Of a DNA stretch of 64,000 nucleotides, positions 53,830 to 63,702 are shown piece by piece; position 1 is the first letter of the stretch, and every line of letters begins with the position of its first letter. This DNA is from Gautieria morchelliformis (taxonomy: Eukaryota > Basidiomycota > Agaricomycetes > Gomphales > Gomphaceae), in NCBI GenBank assembly GCA_015179125.1, contig WHVA01000437.1, positions 33,052 through 97,051 of the forward strand. The letters are read 5' to 3'. Below the pieces are notes generated by a model. That model was not told the DNA's origin, made no database searches, and worked only from the letters and a program-made list of their open reading frames with translations. The position numbers and the translations under genes were made by a program.

Positions 53830-55695
53830 TGTTAGGAATTGTCCACAAAGTAGCTACCTATTTATGAACAATTACTAGGTAGTTAATTAGTTTCAAATGT
53901 CCTTAAGAAAGGTTGTATTAATATTCTATGCTACACTCACATTGGGTCCACAAGATATCCCTTGGTCATTTAGCTAAGAATTCCCATGGTCACATGACTA
54001 TCACATGACCTCAAAGTCACTTGATTATCTATGGTCACATGACAATCACATGACACAGTCACATGACTTTCCTTCATCACATGATAATCACATGAGTGTG
54101 GGAGTTTCTTACATACTCTTAGCTTTACTGTCACAGAGCTGTGACTTTAACCAAATATAGCCATAGAACCTTCCACAGCCTTCCAATAGTTTCCAAACCT
54201 TTCCTGAAGCTTCTCTAAGCTTCCACTAGGTTCTTCACAGTAGTAGAAGCCTCTACAAGGTTCCTAGCAGTAGTTACATAAGCTAGATAGATGCAGTATA
54301 AATAGCCTGCAGTTTTAGCAGTGAAGCAATCAATCATCTTTCACCCAAACCACTCAGACATTGAGTAAATGAAGTGTGACTTCAACACAGCCTTGTACCG
54401 AAGTACTGGCTCACTGACTTGGCTACAGTCTAAGATTGCAGCAACTCTGATTGGCTCTGAGTAGTACAAGAGTGCTCTATTTTAATTGCAGCAGGCTCTG
54501 AATAATCAAGCTGCAGACAGCAACATTACTAAGAGTAACTGATTAGTAATCCTGTACGATTAGACGCCACTCTGAGCAGTGATCTAATAGTCTTAGTTAT
54601 TAGTTATTCAATTCATGCAATAGATTATTAACTTAGGCGGATGCTTGCAACATGTAGCTTCACCCATTTTATTCTCAGATTATAGAAAAGAAGAGGGGGA
54701 AATTATATGGCAATTTTATTGTTAGGATATAAATAAATTTACTTTTGTCCCTCCGTGAGCAGCAGCTCCACCAATGAGAACACCTCTTTTTATTTTTACA
54801 CCTCTTCTTATTTTTACGCCTCTTCTTATTTTTTCTACCAACTTTTAATATACACTATATCATTATAACTATTCATATTAATACTCCTTTTCATATACAT
54901 TACAAATATCTAGACAAGTACTTTTACTTCATATTGTACTCTAATACTCTCTCATTATAACTATTCATACTAATACTCCTACTCATATCTGTTAGAAGTA
55001 TCTGTCCAAGTATCTGTTACTCTATCTTGTAGTCACTCTCTCATATGCATATATATCTCTGAGATGTTTAAATATATACAGAATATTCTAATAACATCTA
55101 TTATTATCCTTATAAATACTACTATATATTCCTATATGTTGTTATTAATACCCTTATAATATATATTATATACTCATATATGCTGTATCACATGACCTTT
55201 TTGATTATTCTCCTTAACTCTGAGTTAAGTGGGTTAATAGCCTTTTGAGTAATTGATCTTTCTTGATCAATCAATGCACTGCATATATTGACCTAACTCA
55301 GGGTAAGTGAGTTGAAAAACTAGAAAAGCCACAAGAATAGTGATATACTTGAACTGAGGAAGACTTTGAGCACAGAACTATCTTTTCACATATTGGGGAT
55401 TATTGTTGTCTTTAATTCACTCGACCCATGGTCCTAAGACTCTAAGTAGCTTTCCTCTTAAAGTATCTGGACCCTTGGATGCCTAAAAACATTCTTTGAC
55501 CTCACAAAGTATTGCTCAATTTGAGAACTACATGTGTTCAGTTAAATCTCTATTGCTACACTTCCTGTACCAATACTGATTCTGATTGTTCACCAGAGTA
55601 TAATTTCTTAATTGGGTTCTCCGTTAAAATAGTTTTGAGCTTGTGTGTGCTTGTAAAGTCAAATCTCTGATTGAACTTTAGAATTGTGTTTAACA
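53830..55695 (+). mobile_element. Long AT-rich solo LTR-like insertion
   Basis: Starts TGTTAGGAATTG and ends AATTGTGTTTAACA (imperfect inverted ends, TG...CA). Left flank CCCAG (53825-53829); right flank reads CCCCAG, i.e. the same with one extra or changed base. Gypsy sequence is in one frame across the site (HVIKLEPRC... to ...GSKPMNCKVC). A TATA box (GTATAAATAG) lies at about 54296, preceded by an array of TCACATGA motifs. No coding region; 1.87 kb is long for an LTR. Confidence 0.7.
53990..54097. repeat. Array of TCACATGA motifs
   Basis: About nine TCACATGA/TCACTTGA copies within 110 bp, about 200-300 bp upstream of the TATA box. The core CACATG is an E-box variant. Confidence 0.7.
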
Positions 55696-55840
55696 CCCCA
55701 GTTTTACATTTAGTTCAATGGGTTCCAAAACACCTGGGCTCAAGCTTGATCACATGGTCCCAGACTTTCTGAGTCAGCAGGACTCTTTGGCAAAGACATC
55801 TTAGAAGCTCCCCAGGTACCCTGGGACCTCAGTCTTGGCC

Positions 55841-56520
55841 TCAGCATACTTCTGGGAAGCCTTGGCCAGGTGTTGGGATGTTGTGGTTGCCCACTTGGAT
55901 AGCCTTGGGTTTGGGCTTGAGGTGTAGGTCCACATAGAGTAAGTGACTCCCTCCTGCAGCAGACTCATAAGGTAGCTTGTGGTGGACTTGTTTGGGGTCA
56001 GTCTTGGTTTCATCATTGGTGCCATCACTCTTGTTGATGATTGCTGGGTGCATGCCTGGGAAATATGTCCATAGCTTCCATTTGGTCTGCCTTAGTTCCT
56101 TCTGCTCTTCCCACTCCTCATCTTGGCAGGTGTGGCACCAATCTGGGCAGCGGCTCATGGAGATCTTGCTGGATTGCCAGTCAATCTCTGGGTTATGATC
56201 TTGGAGCCAAGGGAAGCCGATGATGATGTCTTGCACCCTGAGGGAGGCAACCACAAACATGGTCCTCTCAGAATGTCCATTGAACCAAAGGATGGCATCC
56301 AAGACTTCTGTAACCACTCCCGAGGTGTTCGCAATTTGCAGTGTCCTTTCTCTCGATGGGGACCCTTGGGATGAGTCCTGAGCAATGCTGCCCCTGCATG
56401 AGTGAAGGCCTGGCAATGGCTCTCGTGATAAGCCAGGCCCTGGGGTGTCAACCAGGAATCACCACATGCCTGGCATGGGTAAGGCATGAAGCCATTGTCT
56501 AACTCTATGCTGAGGTAATT
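55841..56520 (-). pseudogene. Gypsy fragment: protease region
   Basis: CX2C...H...H motif PYPCQACGDSWLTPQG with HESHC, then VVTEVLDAILWFNGHSERTM and QDIIIGFPWLQDHNPEIDW, the conserved end of gypsy protease domains. The DSG active-site segment is not visible; a frame change near 56400 and probable deletion removed it. Downstream HLKPKPKAIQVGNHNIPT and DVFAKES lead to RT. Confidence 0.75.
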
Positions 56521-56524
56521 TTAC

Positions 56525-57505
56525 ATGTCTCGCATGGCCCCGATACTCCACTATCCTTGTTCAAACTCCAAGTCATGTGAACTGAACTACAAAAAAAGCT
56601 CAGTGAGCCCCCAGCCTTCATTGCATGGTCTTAGTGACCAGTCTTCCCCCACTCCCTCAGTTCATCCAGCATCCACTGGTGACAAGCGGTCACTAGACCT
56701 CATGGAACTGCAAGCTGACCCTGGCGTGAACCCTTTGAATTACCACAAAAGAAAGAAGTATGTAATACTCCTGTACTGAACCATATCTAACATCTCTCAC
56801 CCTGCAGGAACCCAGATGATGCGATAAAGGAGCACAATCATTGGGGACACATCCTGGGACGACTCTATGACACGTACAACAGCCCCTCCACAATAATTAC
56901 CTCAGGTCTGACATTGGAACAGTCAGACAACCAGTCTGAATTTTCCGGAGAGTGCATGTGCTGGCTGTACCTTTTGTTCACACTTTTACTCACATGTTCC
57001 ATACCCAGGCAACACCAGTAAAACAGCTCATTTGAGCTTGTGACACATCACATCCCCAGGATTGACATGTTCCTGAGCAGCCCACATGCCGATGCTGGCA
57101 CAATCAGATGCATGGCTCATGAGGTACAAATCCCCTGTTTTTTTTTTTTTGTTTCAGTTCTGATTGTTTGACACCATGCAGATGAAGCAAGGCCAAGATG
57201 ACGCTCATAGCAATGATATGGCAACTCTCAAGAAAGGAATCATTGAAATGCTTCATATATTCGACATGCTTCATGTATTCGACCATGACAAGTCCAAGGG
57301 CCTAGAAGCCAGGAACAAGGCCAACTGAGGTTTCAATCATGAACTCACTGGCCGCTTGCTCTGCCCAGCCAAATTGGATTATGCTGATGAGAGCTACAAC
57401 ACATATATCTCTCCAACATCCTTCTAATGCAGGCAATCACACAGAATCCATCAACCACTCAAGTCCAGGGAGTATGCATTGCAGCCAACTGACTGGCCAT
57501 TATTT
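56525..57505 (+). pseudogene. DUF6698-like gene remnant
   Basis: An intron-like stretch (GTATGT...CTGCAG) precedes DDAIKEHNHWGHILGRLYDT. Further on: MQMKQGQDDAHSNDMATLKK and, after a TGA, GFNHELTGRLLCPAKLDYAD and ALQPTDWPLF. The xFxHxxTGRLLCPxxLD...WPxF signature is that of DUF6698, a family of unknown function common in Agaricomycetes. Several stops are present. At about 57505 it fuses to copia RT sequence. Confidence 0.5.
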
Positions 57506-57640
57506 TTCTATGAAGACCTCACTATGGCTGGCAACATGAAGGAGGTAATTTGTGGGTTCAAGAACAAACTGTGAATGGTCCTCAAGCTTAAGGACCTTGG
57601 AGACTTACATTGGCTTCTGGGAATCGAGGTAAAGTGAGAC
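57505..57640 (+). pseudogene. Copia RT fragment
   Basis: FYEDLTMAGNMKEV (from a YVDDLT-type catalytic box, with the first Asp changed to Glu) and LKLKDLGDLHWLLGIEVK, the motif that follows it in copia RT. Different family from the copia at 43057. The next 400 bp (57640-58041) hold no recognisable gene. Confidence 0.65.
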
Positions 57641-58041
57641 TGCACATTGCACACAATTTCATTCTCACAATGCACGTACATACACACTTGTATGCCTTTA
57701 GTGCAATCTGATGAATAGTAAACATGTGAGTGAGGTGTGCTTGAAACACCTGGACTAGGAGTTCACCCCGGATCAGGCCTTCTATTTCATCGTCACTGTT
57801 GTATCTGTTGATTAACGTCAACAGCAACGATAAGTGCATCCTGGCTGACATAACTGTGGAATAACGTGTGATCAACCTCGCAGCGTGTAAATCCTATCCT
57901 GTACATTATGCCACACAACATGTGGTACCACTCCCTTCCAGACTGTTTTAGACTGTCTGCATGAACCCCTGCGCAACGAGCCTAGTCTTGTGGGCTATGA
58001 CTTTCCCATCCATGCCATGCTTGTAATGGAATACTAGTCTA

Positions 58042-59500
58042 CTACCAACGATGTTCACGCCTTCTGGGGGCTTGCTCTACACCACTTAGTTGCACACTGA
58101 TAGTTGCCATGGTAAAGGTCCATGTATCTGCATCTGGACCAACATTGTCACGGACACTTTGTATCTTGCTCAGGATAGCATTCCCAGTATGAACATCACA
58201 GATTTCATGATTTCCCAAATCCTTGGTTTCAGCCGAGCATGTTATGCACAAGTTCTTTCCAAGGCATGCTATTAGATTTTGCTCCTCCTTATCTGCAAGA
58301 TAGAGGACTAGAAAAATCAGAAACCAGCGGAGATCCCCCTTTGTATCTGGCATACAAATGGGCTTGTTGCCTGCATCCTTGAGAGTTTCTGTAACGATTG
58401 ACATGCACTGATGAAACAACCTTGCCTGTAATGGACCAGGCATCTTCTCATCCTTGGTTTTGTTTGGGAATTCAGTCTTTCAAAACGTGCAAACAGGTAT
58501 GAATCCAACTAGGATAAATGCATGTCAGTTGGCTGGTCAGCTTGGCTGGTTACATATAGCAGATTGGACATGTCCACTTGAAGCATATACTGGATACACC
58601 TTCCCATCTCCAGAGAAATTTGTAACATGGGCGGCATCTGATTCCAGAATAGCAGGCAATATAGTTACACCTTCAGGTGCCTTGGACTGCAACTCATGCC
58701 AAGCATTTCCAGTATTGATGTCTCCATATACACGTGAAGCAGTACTGAGCTCTTCATCAGAGTACCATAGGACAGGCTCATAATTCATAAAGCCATCAAA
58801 TGCAGGATTCTGTTCAAGGTATCTCAAGCATTCCACAATATCCCGATAGTAAAGAATTTGAGGCTCATTTGGTGCCTCAGGCAAGATAACCTCTCTGACA
58901 TGCCAGGCAGGTCCACCTTCAATATGATCATCAATTCACTTCCACATTTCTTTAGCTGACTTGAATGAAGGTGGATTATCCGGCATCTGTAATTGAAAGA
59001 ATGGCATAACAATGTTAGTTCTATACTTTTGTTGCCATGAGCAACAAATTACCCATTTCATTTTTAGCAAGCTATCAATCTGACTATTTGAAATCCGTGA
59101 GGTTACAAGCCACTCTACCAAGCTCCATTCAGCTCAACTAGTATATGGGTATTCAGGAATACCTGAATGTTCCACTTCGCTTGATATGCTCAAAGGCAGT
59201 TTCTCCCTTCCCATAAGTAGTAGATGCATCGGCAAATGGCCTGACTTCAAAAATATCCATTCCAACATTTGTTGGCAGAACTATGTTTGTTGGAGGCACC
59301 CTGTTTGAAGCACAAGCAGTAGCCTCTGCATCAGACAATTCTTGGGGAATGGCAATTTGTTCCATGATAATGTCCCCATCTATAGAATGAGTGGGAGAGA
59401 AAGAACGAGGTCGCTTGGATTGACAAGGTCTTTCAGGAGTTGTGGGCTCCTGGCTAAACACAGATGAAGACTCTGCAGCATGAAATGCAGGCTGAGTATA
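58042..59500 (-). pseudogene. Plavaka-type (CACTA-like) transposase remnant
   Basis: Order on the minus strand: N-terminal spacer (VLPTNVGMDIFEVRPFADAS), WSLVEWLVTSRISNSQIDSL, LYYRDIVECLRYLEQNPAFD, MNYEPVLWYSDEELSTASRV, TGNAWHELQSKAPEGVTILP, ILESDAAHVTNFSGDGKVYP, then ARLFHQCMSIVTETLKDAGN and WFLIFLVLYLADKEEQNLIA. These motifs match Plavaka transposases of basidiomycetes. The DSD of ILESDAAHV, a presumed catalytic segment, is preserved in part. Stops and a deletion between the two halves (near 58450-58540) and loss of the C-terminal part show it is dead. Confidence 0.7.
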
Positions 59501-60202
59501 AGTGGGTTGAGAGCCTAATGATCTGGCTAGTTAGTGGCAACGTTGAGTTGCAATTTGAGCTCCACTCAAATCAAATGCCCTTCACCCTACTCCTGTAGTG
59601 GTGATGGCCAAGGGCTCTCACTACAATATTGCACAACAGCTTGCAAACATGCTGTAATATTTTCCTTCAAGCTAAGTTATAAATACATCAAAGCATAGCA
59701 ACAAAATCAAAGTATGGTGAGGAGAATGGCTGCAAGTATAGAATCCATGTCCACATTGGTGGTGGCGGTCTTCCCACTGCTCCTGCCCTCGACATGGCTT
59801 GTCCCCACGGGGGATGTGGGCACCAAATATGTGAGGGTGCCGATGAGGTGGTGTGTGAGTGCGGTGGCGGGGGGTTGGTATGGGTGATATAGGTTAGCAG
59901 GCTGGAGGGGCAACAGCCAAGGTGAGGAGTGGAGCGGTGTAGTGTTCATGATGTCACCAAAATGTGTGTGCATGTAGGTACGTGATGTCGATTGTGGTGA
60001 TAACATGCGATGGCGACAGGAGAGAGAGACCAATCAGAAAAGCAAATATGTCAGTACTGTGCTAATGACAAAGGGAGACAGTGGAACAATGTCCATACTC
60101 AACATTGCAGGCATGCCCCACTTGAGAGCATAACCCGTTACTGTCTCCACTGCAATGTGGTTAGACCACTGAGCTCATCCAAGACTGTGAAAAGTGGCAA
60201 TC
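59501..60202. other. Stretch without a confident gene; one Cys/His-rich ORF
   Basis: A plus-strand ORF at 60010-60249 contains CQYCANDKGRQWNNVHTQHC followed by RYCLHCNVV, which looks like a zinc finger, but I cannot assign it. The rest shows only short ORFs. Confidence 0.35.
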
Positions 60203-60657
60203 GAGGTTGGAAGAGAGGGGGAAATTATGGTCGAGTGAAAATGTTTTGAGGTCACCGAGTGCCATTCTGTTGAAAAGAGTGTTGTCTATATCTGTGTCGA
60301 GTGCGTCATTAGGGATGGTAGCTGCTGAGACCTGTGATGCTCTACCAGATAATTTCTTTGCGTTTGAAATGCTAGACCAAAGCTGCATTACAGCAGTAGG
60401 TGAAATGATTAAGTTGGAGGATTGAAAAGAGAAAAGAAGTGTAGTATAAGAATGCACTGACAAACGAAGGTGGTGTAAGTAAAGGGCAAAGGGCAAGAGA
60501 ATTTGAGCCCGGAGAGCAAACACCAAGCAATTACCACTCTACCATTCCTAATGACACACTCAACACAGATATAGATGACACTCTTTTAAACAGAATGGCA
60601 TTCGGCGACCTTCAAACATTTTCACTCGACCATAATTTTCCCCTCTCTTCCAACCTC
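60203..60657. repeat. 117-bp inverted duplication
   Basis: 60203-60319 and 60541-60657 are imperfect reverse complements (about 15 differences by eye), separated by 221 bp. In the respective coding orientation each arm encodes the same peptide type (IPNDxLxTDID..., GDLxTFSLDHNFPLSSNL). Confidence 0.8.
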
Positions 60658-61150
60658 AATCCTGATATGTTCTGTAACCATACAGGTTTTGCATTGGACG
60701 ATAGCCAGCCTGGTAATTATGCTGGTATGACAGGTAACAACACCAAGGCCAACCATATTGACATTACTGTCAATGACAGTCGATGCCCGCCTTCTGCTGG
60801 TGAGTGGCAGATTATGGTGTGGTGTCCCTGTTAGCTCTAGTATCCAACACGAGCTTGAGGAACTCACTGTCGGGCACCATCCTGAGGTATGTATGGCACA
60901 GATAATTTATATTTATCTGACCTTTTTTCTGCTAGGCTCCCCAGCCATCTGCTCAACCATCAGTTCCCACTGAAGCCCAGCAGTTGGCCCCCGTCACTCG
61001 CGGTAAAGCCATGAAGTATCAGCGGTTCATGCCAGACTCAATCATTTTCCCCAGACTTTGCAATGAACTTGTCATGAAATATAAAAAAGTACCCCCGCAA
61101 CACAAACACATGCCCTGCCCCAGTCCATCGACCTCCACGCCCTGTCCCCC
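60541..61150 (+). pseudogene. Spliced hypothetical gene fragment cut by element 4
   Basis: TTIPNDTLNTDIDDTLLNRM, TFSLDHNFPLSSNLNPDM and GFALDDSQPGNYAGM, then intron-like signals (GTGAGT after PPSAG), SIQHELEELTVGHHPE, a clear intron GTATGT...TGCTAG (about 60885-60936), and APQPSAQPSVPTEAQQLAPV with KYQRFMPDSIIFPRLCNELV. It runs into the 5' LTR at 61151. Not recognised. Confidence 0.4.
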
Positions 61151-61713
61151 TGTAAGGACCCAGCCTTTGGCCGGCTACTTACCGGTAGAACCTTCTTCCG
61201 AGCCCCAAGCCTTGTGATATCCGTGCCCGAGTACATATGATACTTATCCGCGCCCGAGCCCGAGCCCGAGCTTGAACTCATATCCGACCTTGATCCCATG
61301 CCCGTATCCCCCTTAGTTACTGATTCCGCTCCATCACGCATCATTCGTATATTACCTCGCCCTGACCTCGGTCTCCTGACCTCGCCCTGACCTCCACTAA
61401 TCTGTTCGCCCCTGACTTGCACCTCGTCCGTATATAACCCCCTTGTATGCATTCCTACTCCTCAGTCTGAAAATCAACTATCGTGTCCCTTCGATCCCTA
61501 GCTAGTTTCTACGCCTCGCCTCTTAAGCTAGAACCTCGCCTCTTATTCGTTTACCTCCGAAGTTGGGACTCGTGCGTAGGGTCGGCGCAGCACATAAGCT
61601 GAAGCCAAGTCCCTCTCCGACTTCCCCATCCAAACCTCGCTCTGTAACCTTGGACCTTGACTCGGGTTTCGTCCCCGACCTCGGTCAACCTTACGACGGA
61701 TCGTATCGTAACA
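61151..61713 (+). repeat. 5' LTR of gypsy element 4 (family A)
   Basis: 563 bp, TGTAAGGACCC...TCGTAACA. TATA box TATATAA at 61431-61437; CAGTCTGAAAAT at 61463-61474 lies 26 nt after it, near the expected transcription start. Confidence 0.92.
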
Positions 61714-61715
61714 GT

Positions 61716-61727
61716 ATTTTCAGACTG
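61716..61727 (+). other. Candidate self-priming primer binding site
   Basis: ATTTTCAGACTG begins two bases after the LTR and is the exact reverse complement of CAGTCTGAAAAT (61463-61474) in the LTR. No tRNA-type site starting TGG is seen next to the LTR. This matches the layout of Tf1/sushi-type elements, whose RNA 5' end folds back to prime cDNA synthesis. Confidence 0.65.
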
Positions 61728-61756
61728 CTTACACCCTACGTATCCCTTTTTTCACG

Positions 61757-62989
61757 ATGTCCATGATAACTCGTTCTCGCACCCTTCGGGGTATCTCAGA
61801 ACAGCGACGTTTCTCGGAAGCCCCCGATGACTCACCCCCGTCCCCGGGGATACCCCTCGCAGACCCCGCCGAGCCTAGTAACAAAGGCAAAGGTAGGGCT
61901 AACCTCGGTGACCCTTCAGGTGATCCAGGTGATGGCTCTAGAAGTTCTGACAACGATCGGGACCTCCCCAACCTTCCGCCCGAGGACCTCGGTGACCTCG
62001 AGGACAACGAGCTTATGCGTCGAGTGTTCATCAAACTCGCGAAACCTCGCGAATCCGAAGCACGAGCCAAGGTCAAGGAACCGGATAGTTATGACGGTAC
62101 TGACCAAGCCAAGCTTCGCACTTTCTTCCTTCAATGTGTACTCAACTTCAGAGATCGCCCCACCGCGTTCAAGACTGGGGCCTCAAAGGTGCAGTATGCT
62201 ATTTCTTACCTGTCCGGCTCGGCTCTGCAATATTTCGAGCCGGCGATCCTCGGCGAAGTCCAACCCGAGCCAGATTGGCTCGAGGACTGGGACAGCTTCA
62301 AGGCCGAGCTCGAGCTTAACTTCGGCCCATACGACAACGCGGCCCAAGCCGAGATTGACCTCGAGAAGATCGTTATGAAAGAGCACCACAAGGCCGCGCG
62401 ATTCTTTATCGATTTCGCCTGAGCTTCGACTCGGACTCAGTGGAACGACGCGGCCCTCCGACACTTTGCCTATAAGGGCTTGGCCAAACGAATCAAGGAC
62501 GACTTACTTCACTTCCCTCGATTCCGCAGCCTCGCCGAGCTTAGGAACTTCGCGCTGGAATGCGATAGCCGTTACTGGGAGCGAAAGGAATACGACGCCA
62601 TGATCAATGGTCGTAGCTCCCAGCCTGCACGCACCCCTAATCAGTCCAGTAGCAATGCCACTAACAACCACCAGCCTTCCAGTGGTTCCAATAACAATAA
62701 GAACCGCAACAAGACTAACAACAGTGGCAAGGGTTCCAACAACAACAACTCTTCGAACAACAAGAGCCAGCCCGACATTTCGAGCAAACTCGGGAAGGAT
62801 GGCAAACTGCTTCCCGAGGAGCGCCAACGTCGGGTCGACCAAGGCCTTTGTCTGCTTTGCGGCACCAAAGGTCACGTCGTCAAGGACTGCCCGAAGAACA
62901 AGTCTACCAATAGTAGCGGTTCTAAAGGTCGGGCAACGAAGACCCCTAACGAGGGGACTTCGGCCTCCATTACGGAGGTGAAAAAATAG
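61757..62989 (+). pseudogene. Gypsy element 4: Gag with one in-frame TGA
   Basis: ATG at 61757 (MSMITRSRTLRGISEQRR). Gag domain: PDSYDGTDQAKLRTFFLQC, YAISYLSGSALQYFEPAIL, DWDSFKAELELNFGPYDNAA, then a TGA at 62420-62422 in HKAARFFIDFA-stop-ASTRTQW, and in the same frame LRHFAYKGLAKRIKDDLLHF. An asparagine/serine-rich linker follows, then KLGKDGKLLPEERQRRVDQ and the CCHC knuckle CLLCGTKGHVVKDC. Ends at a TAG at 62987-62989. Confidence 0.88.
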
Positions 62990-62999
62990 GTAGCAACCT

Positions 63000-63702
63000 C
63001 GGAACCACACGATCCGAGGATTGCGGTAACCTCACCCATGTGCTCAGACTCAGCGCCGCTTCTCATTCATTGTCCAAAGATTCCCTTAATGTAGATCTAA
63101 CCTCGCCTTCGCTTCCCAACGTCGCTTTTGTTGCATTAGTTGACTGCGGGTCCTCAGACTGTTTTATTGAATCCAGATTTGTCCAGAAGTACTCCATGCC
63201 TGCTTATCCTGTCTCTCCTATACCCTTGAAACTATTTGACGGTAGTACTAACACTACCATTACCCAAGCTCTAGACCTCTGCATTTGCTTTCCGACCGGC
63301 GAACAACAATGGGTTACCTTCTACGTAACCTCGCTCGACTCAAGTTGCTCGATGGTACTTGGCCACAACTGGCTCACCCGCTACAATCCGTCGATTGACT
63401 GGGTATTGGGCAGTATTATTTTCAAGACCATCGACCTAACAACGACTCCAGCGACCCCGGCGACGTCAGCCCGCTTAGCTTCGGCTACGACTTCGACCTC
63501 GCCTACGGCATCTTCGCCACCGCCTCCGACCTCGCTTCCGAAATTGCAAGCACCCCTCGTTTCCCTAATCAATGCACCCGCTTTCATGCGCGCATCTAGA
63601 TTGGAAGGGTCCGAAGTGTTTCAGCTCAATTTGGCTTCGCCTGAGCTCCTCGCCAGAGGGGCAACATCGGGAGGAAGCTCTTCCGAGCTTCCTGGAAGTT
63701 AA
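63000..63702 (+). pseudogene. Gypsy element 4: aspartic protease
   Basis: FVALVDCGSSDCFIESRF: the catalytic D-[ST]-G triad is read as DCG, a change of the Ser/Thr. Then [38 protein letters not shown] and a threonine/proline-rich linker to ASRLEGSEVFQLNLA. It is in a different frame from gag. The ORF ends at 63702, where the RT part continues in another frame. Confidence 0.85.

Larger units (their letters stand above)
50775..56520 (-). mobile_element. Gypsy fragment (related to element 1) with three nested insertions
   Basis: Minus-strand order from 56520 down: cysteine-rich PYPCQACGDSWLTPQGLAYH, protease, start of RT, RT, RNase H, start of integrase (WDYWWPQMSSYISQYVKFC). It is similar to element 1 and truncated at both ends. 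Insertions: solo B2 LTR 51599-52608, MITE 53099-53769 and an AT-rich long LTR 53830-55695. When these are removed with one target copy each, the reading continues across the sites. Confidence 0.85.

Noticed and set aside
1253-62422. TGA read as a sense codon
   Set aside because: Host-like genes (Zn2Cys6, DUF6533-type) end at normal stops and TGA occurs mainly where arginine codons decayed in transposons.
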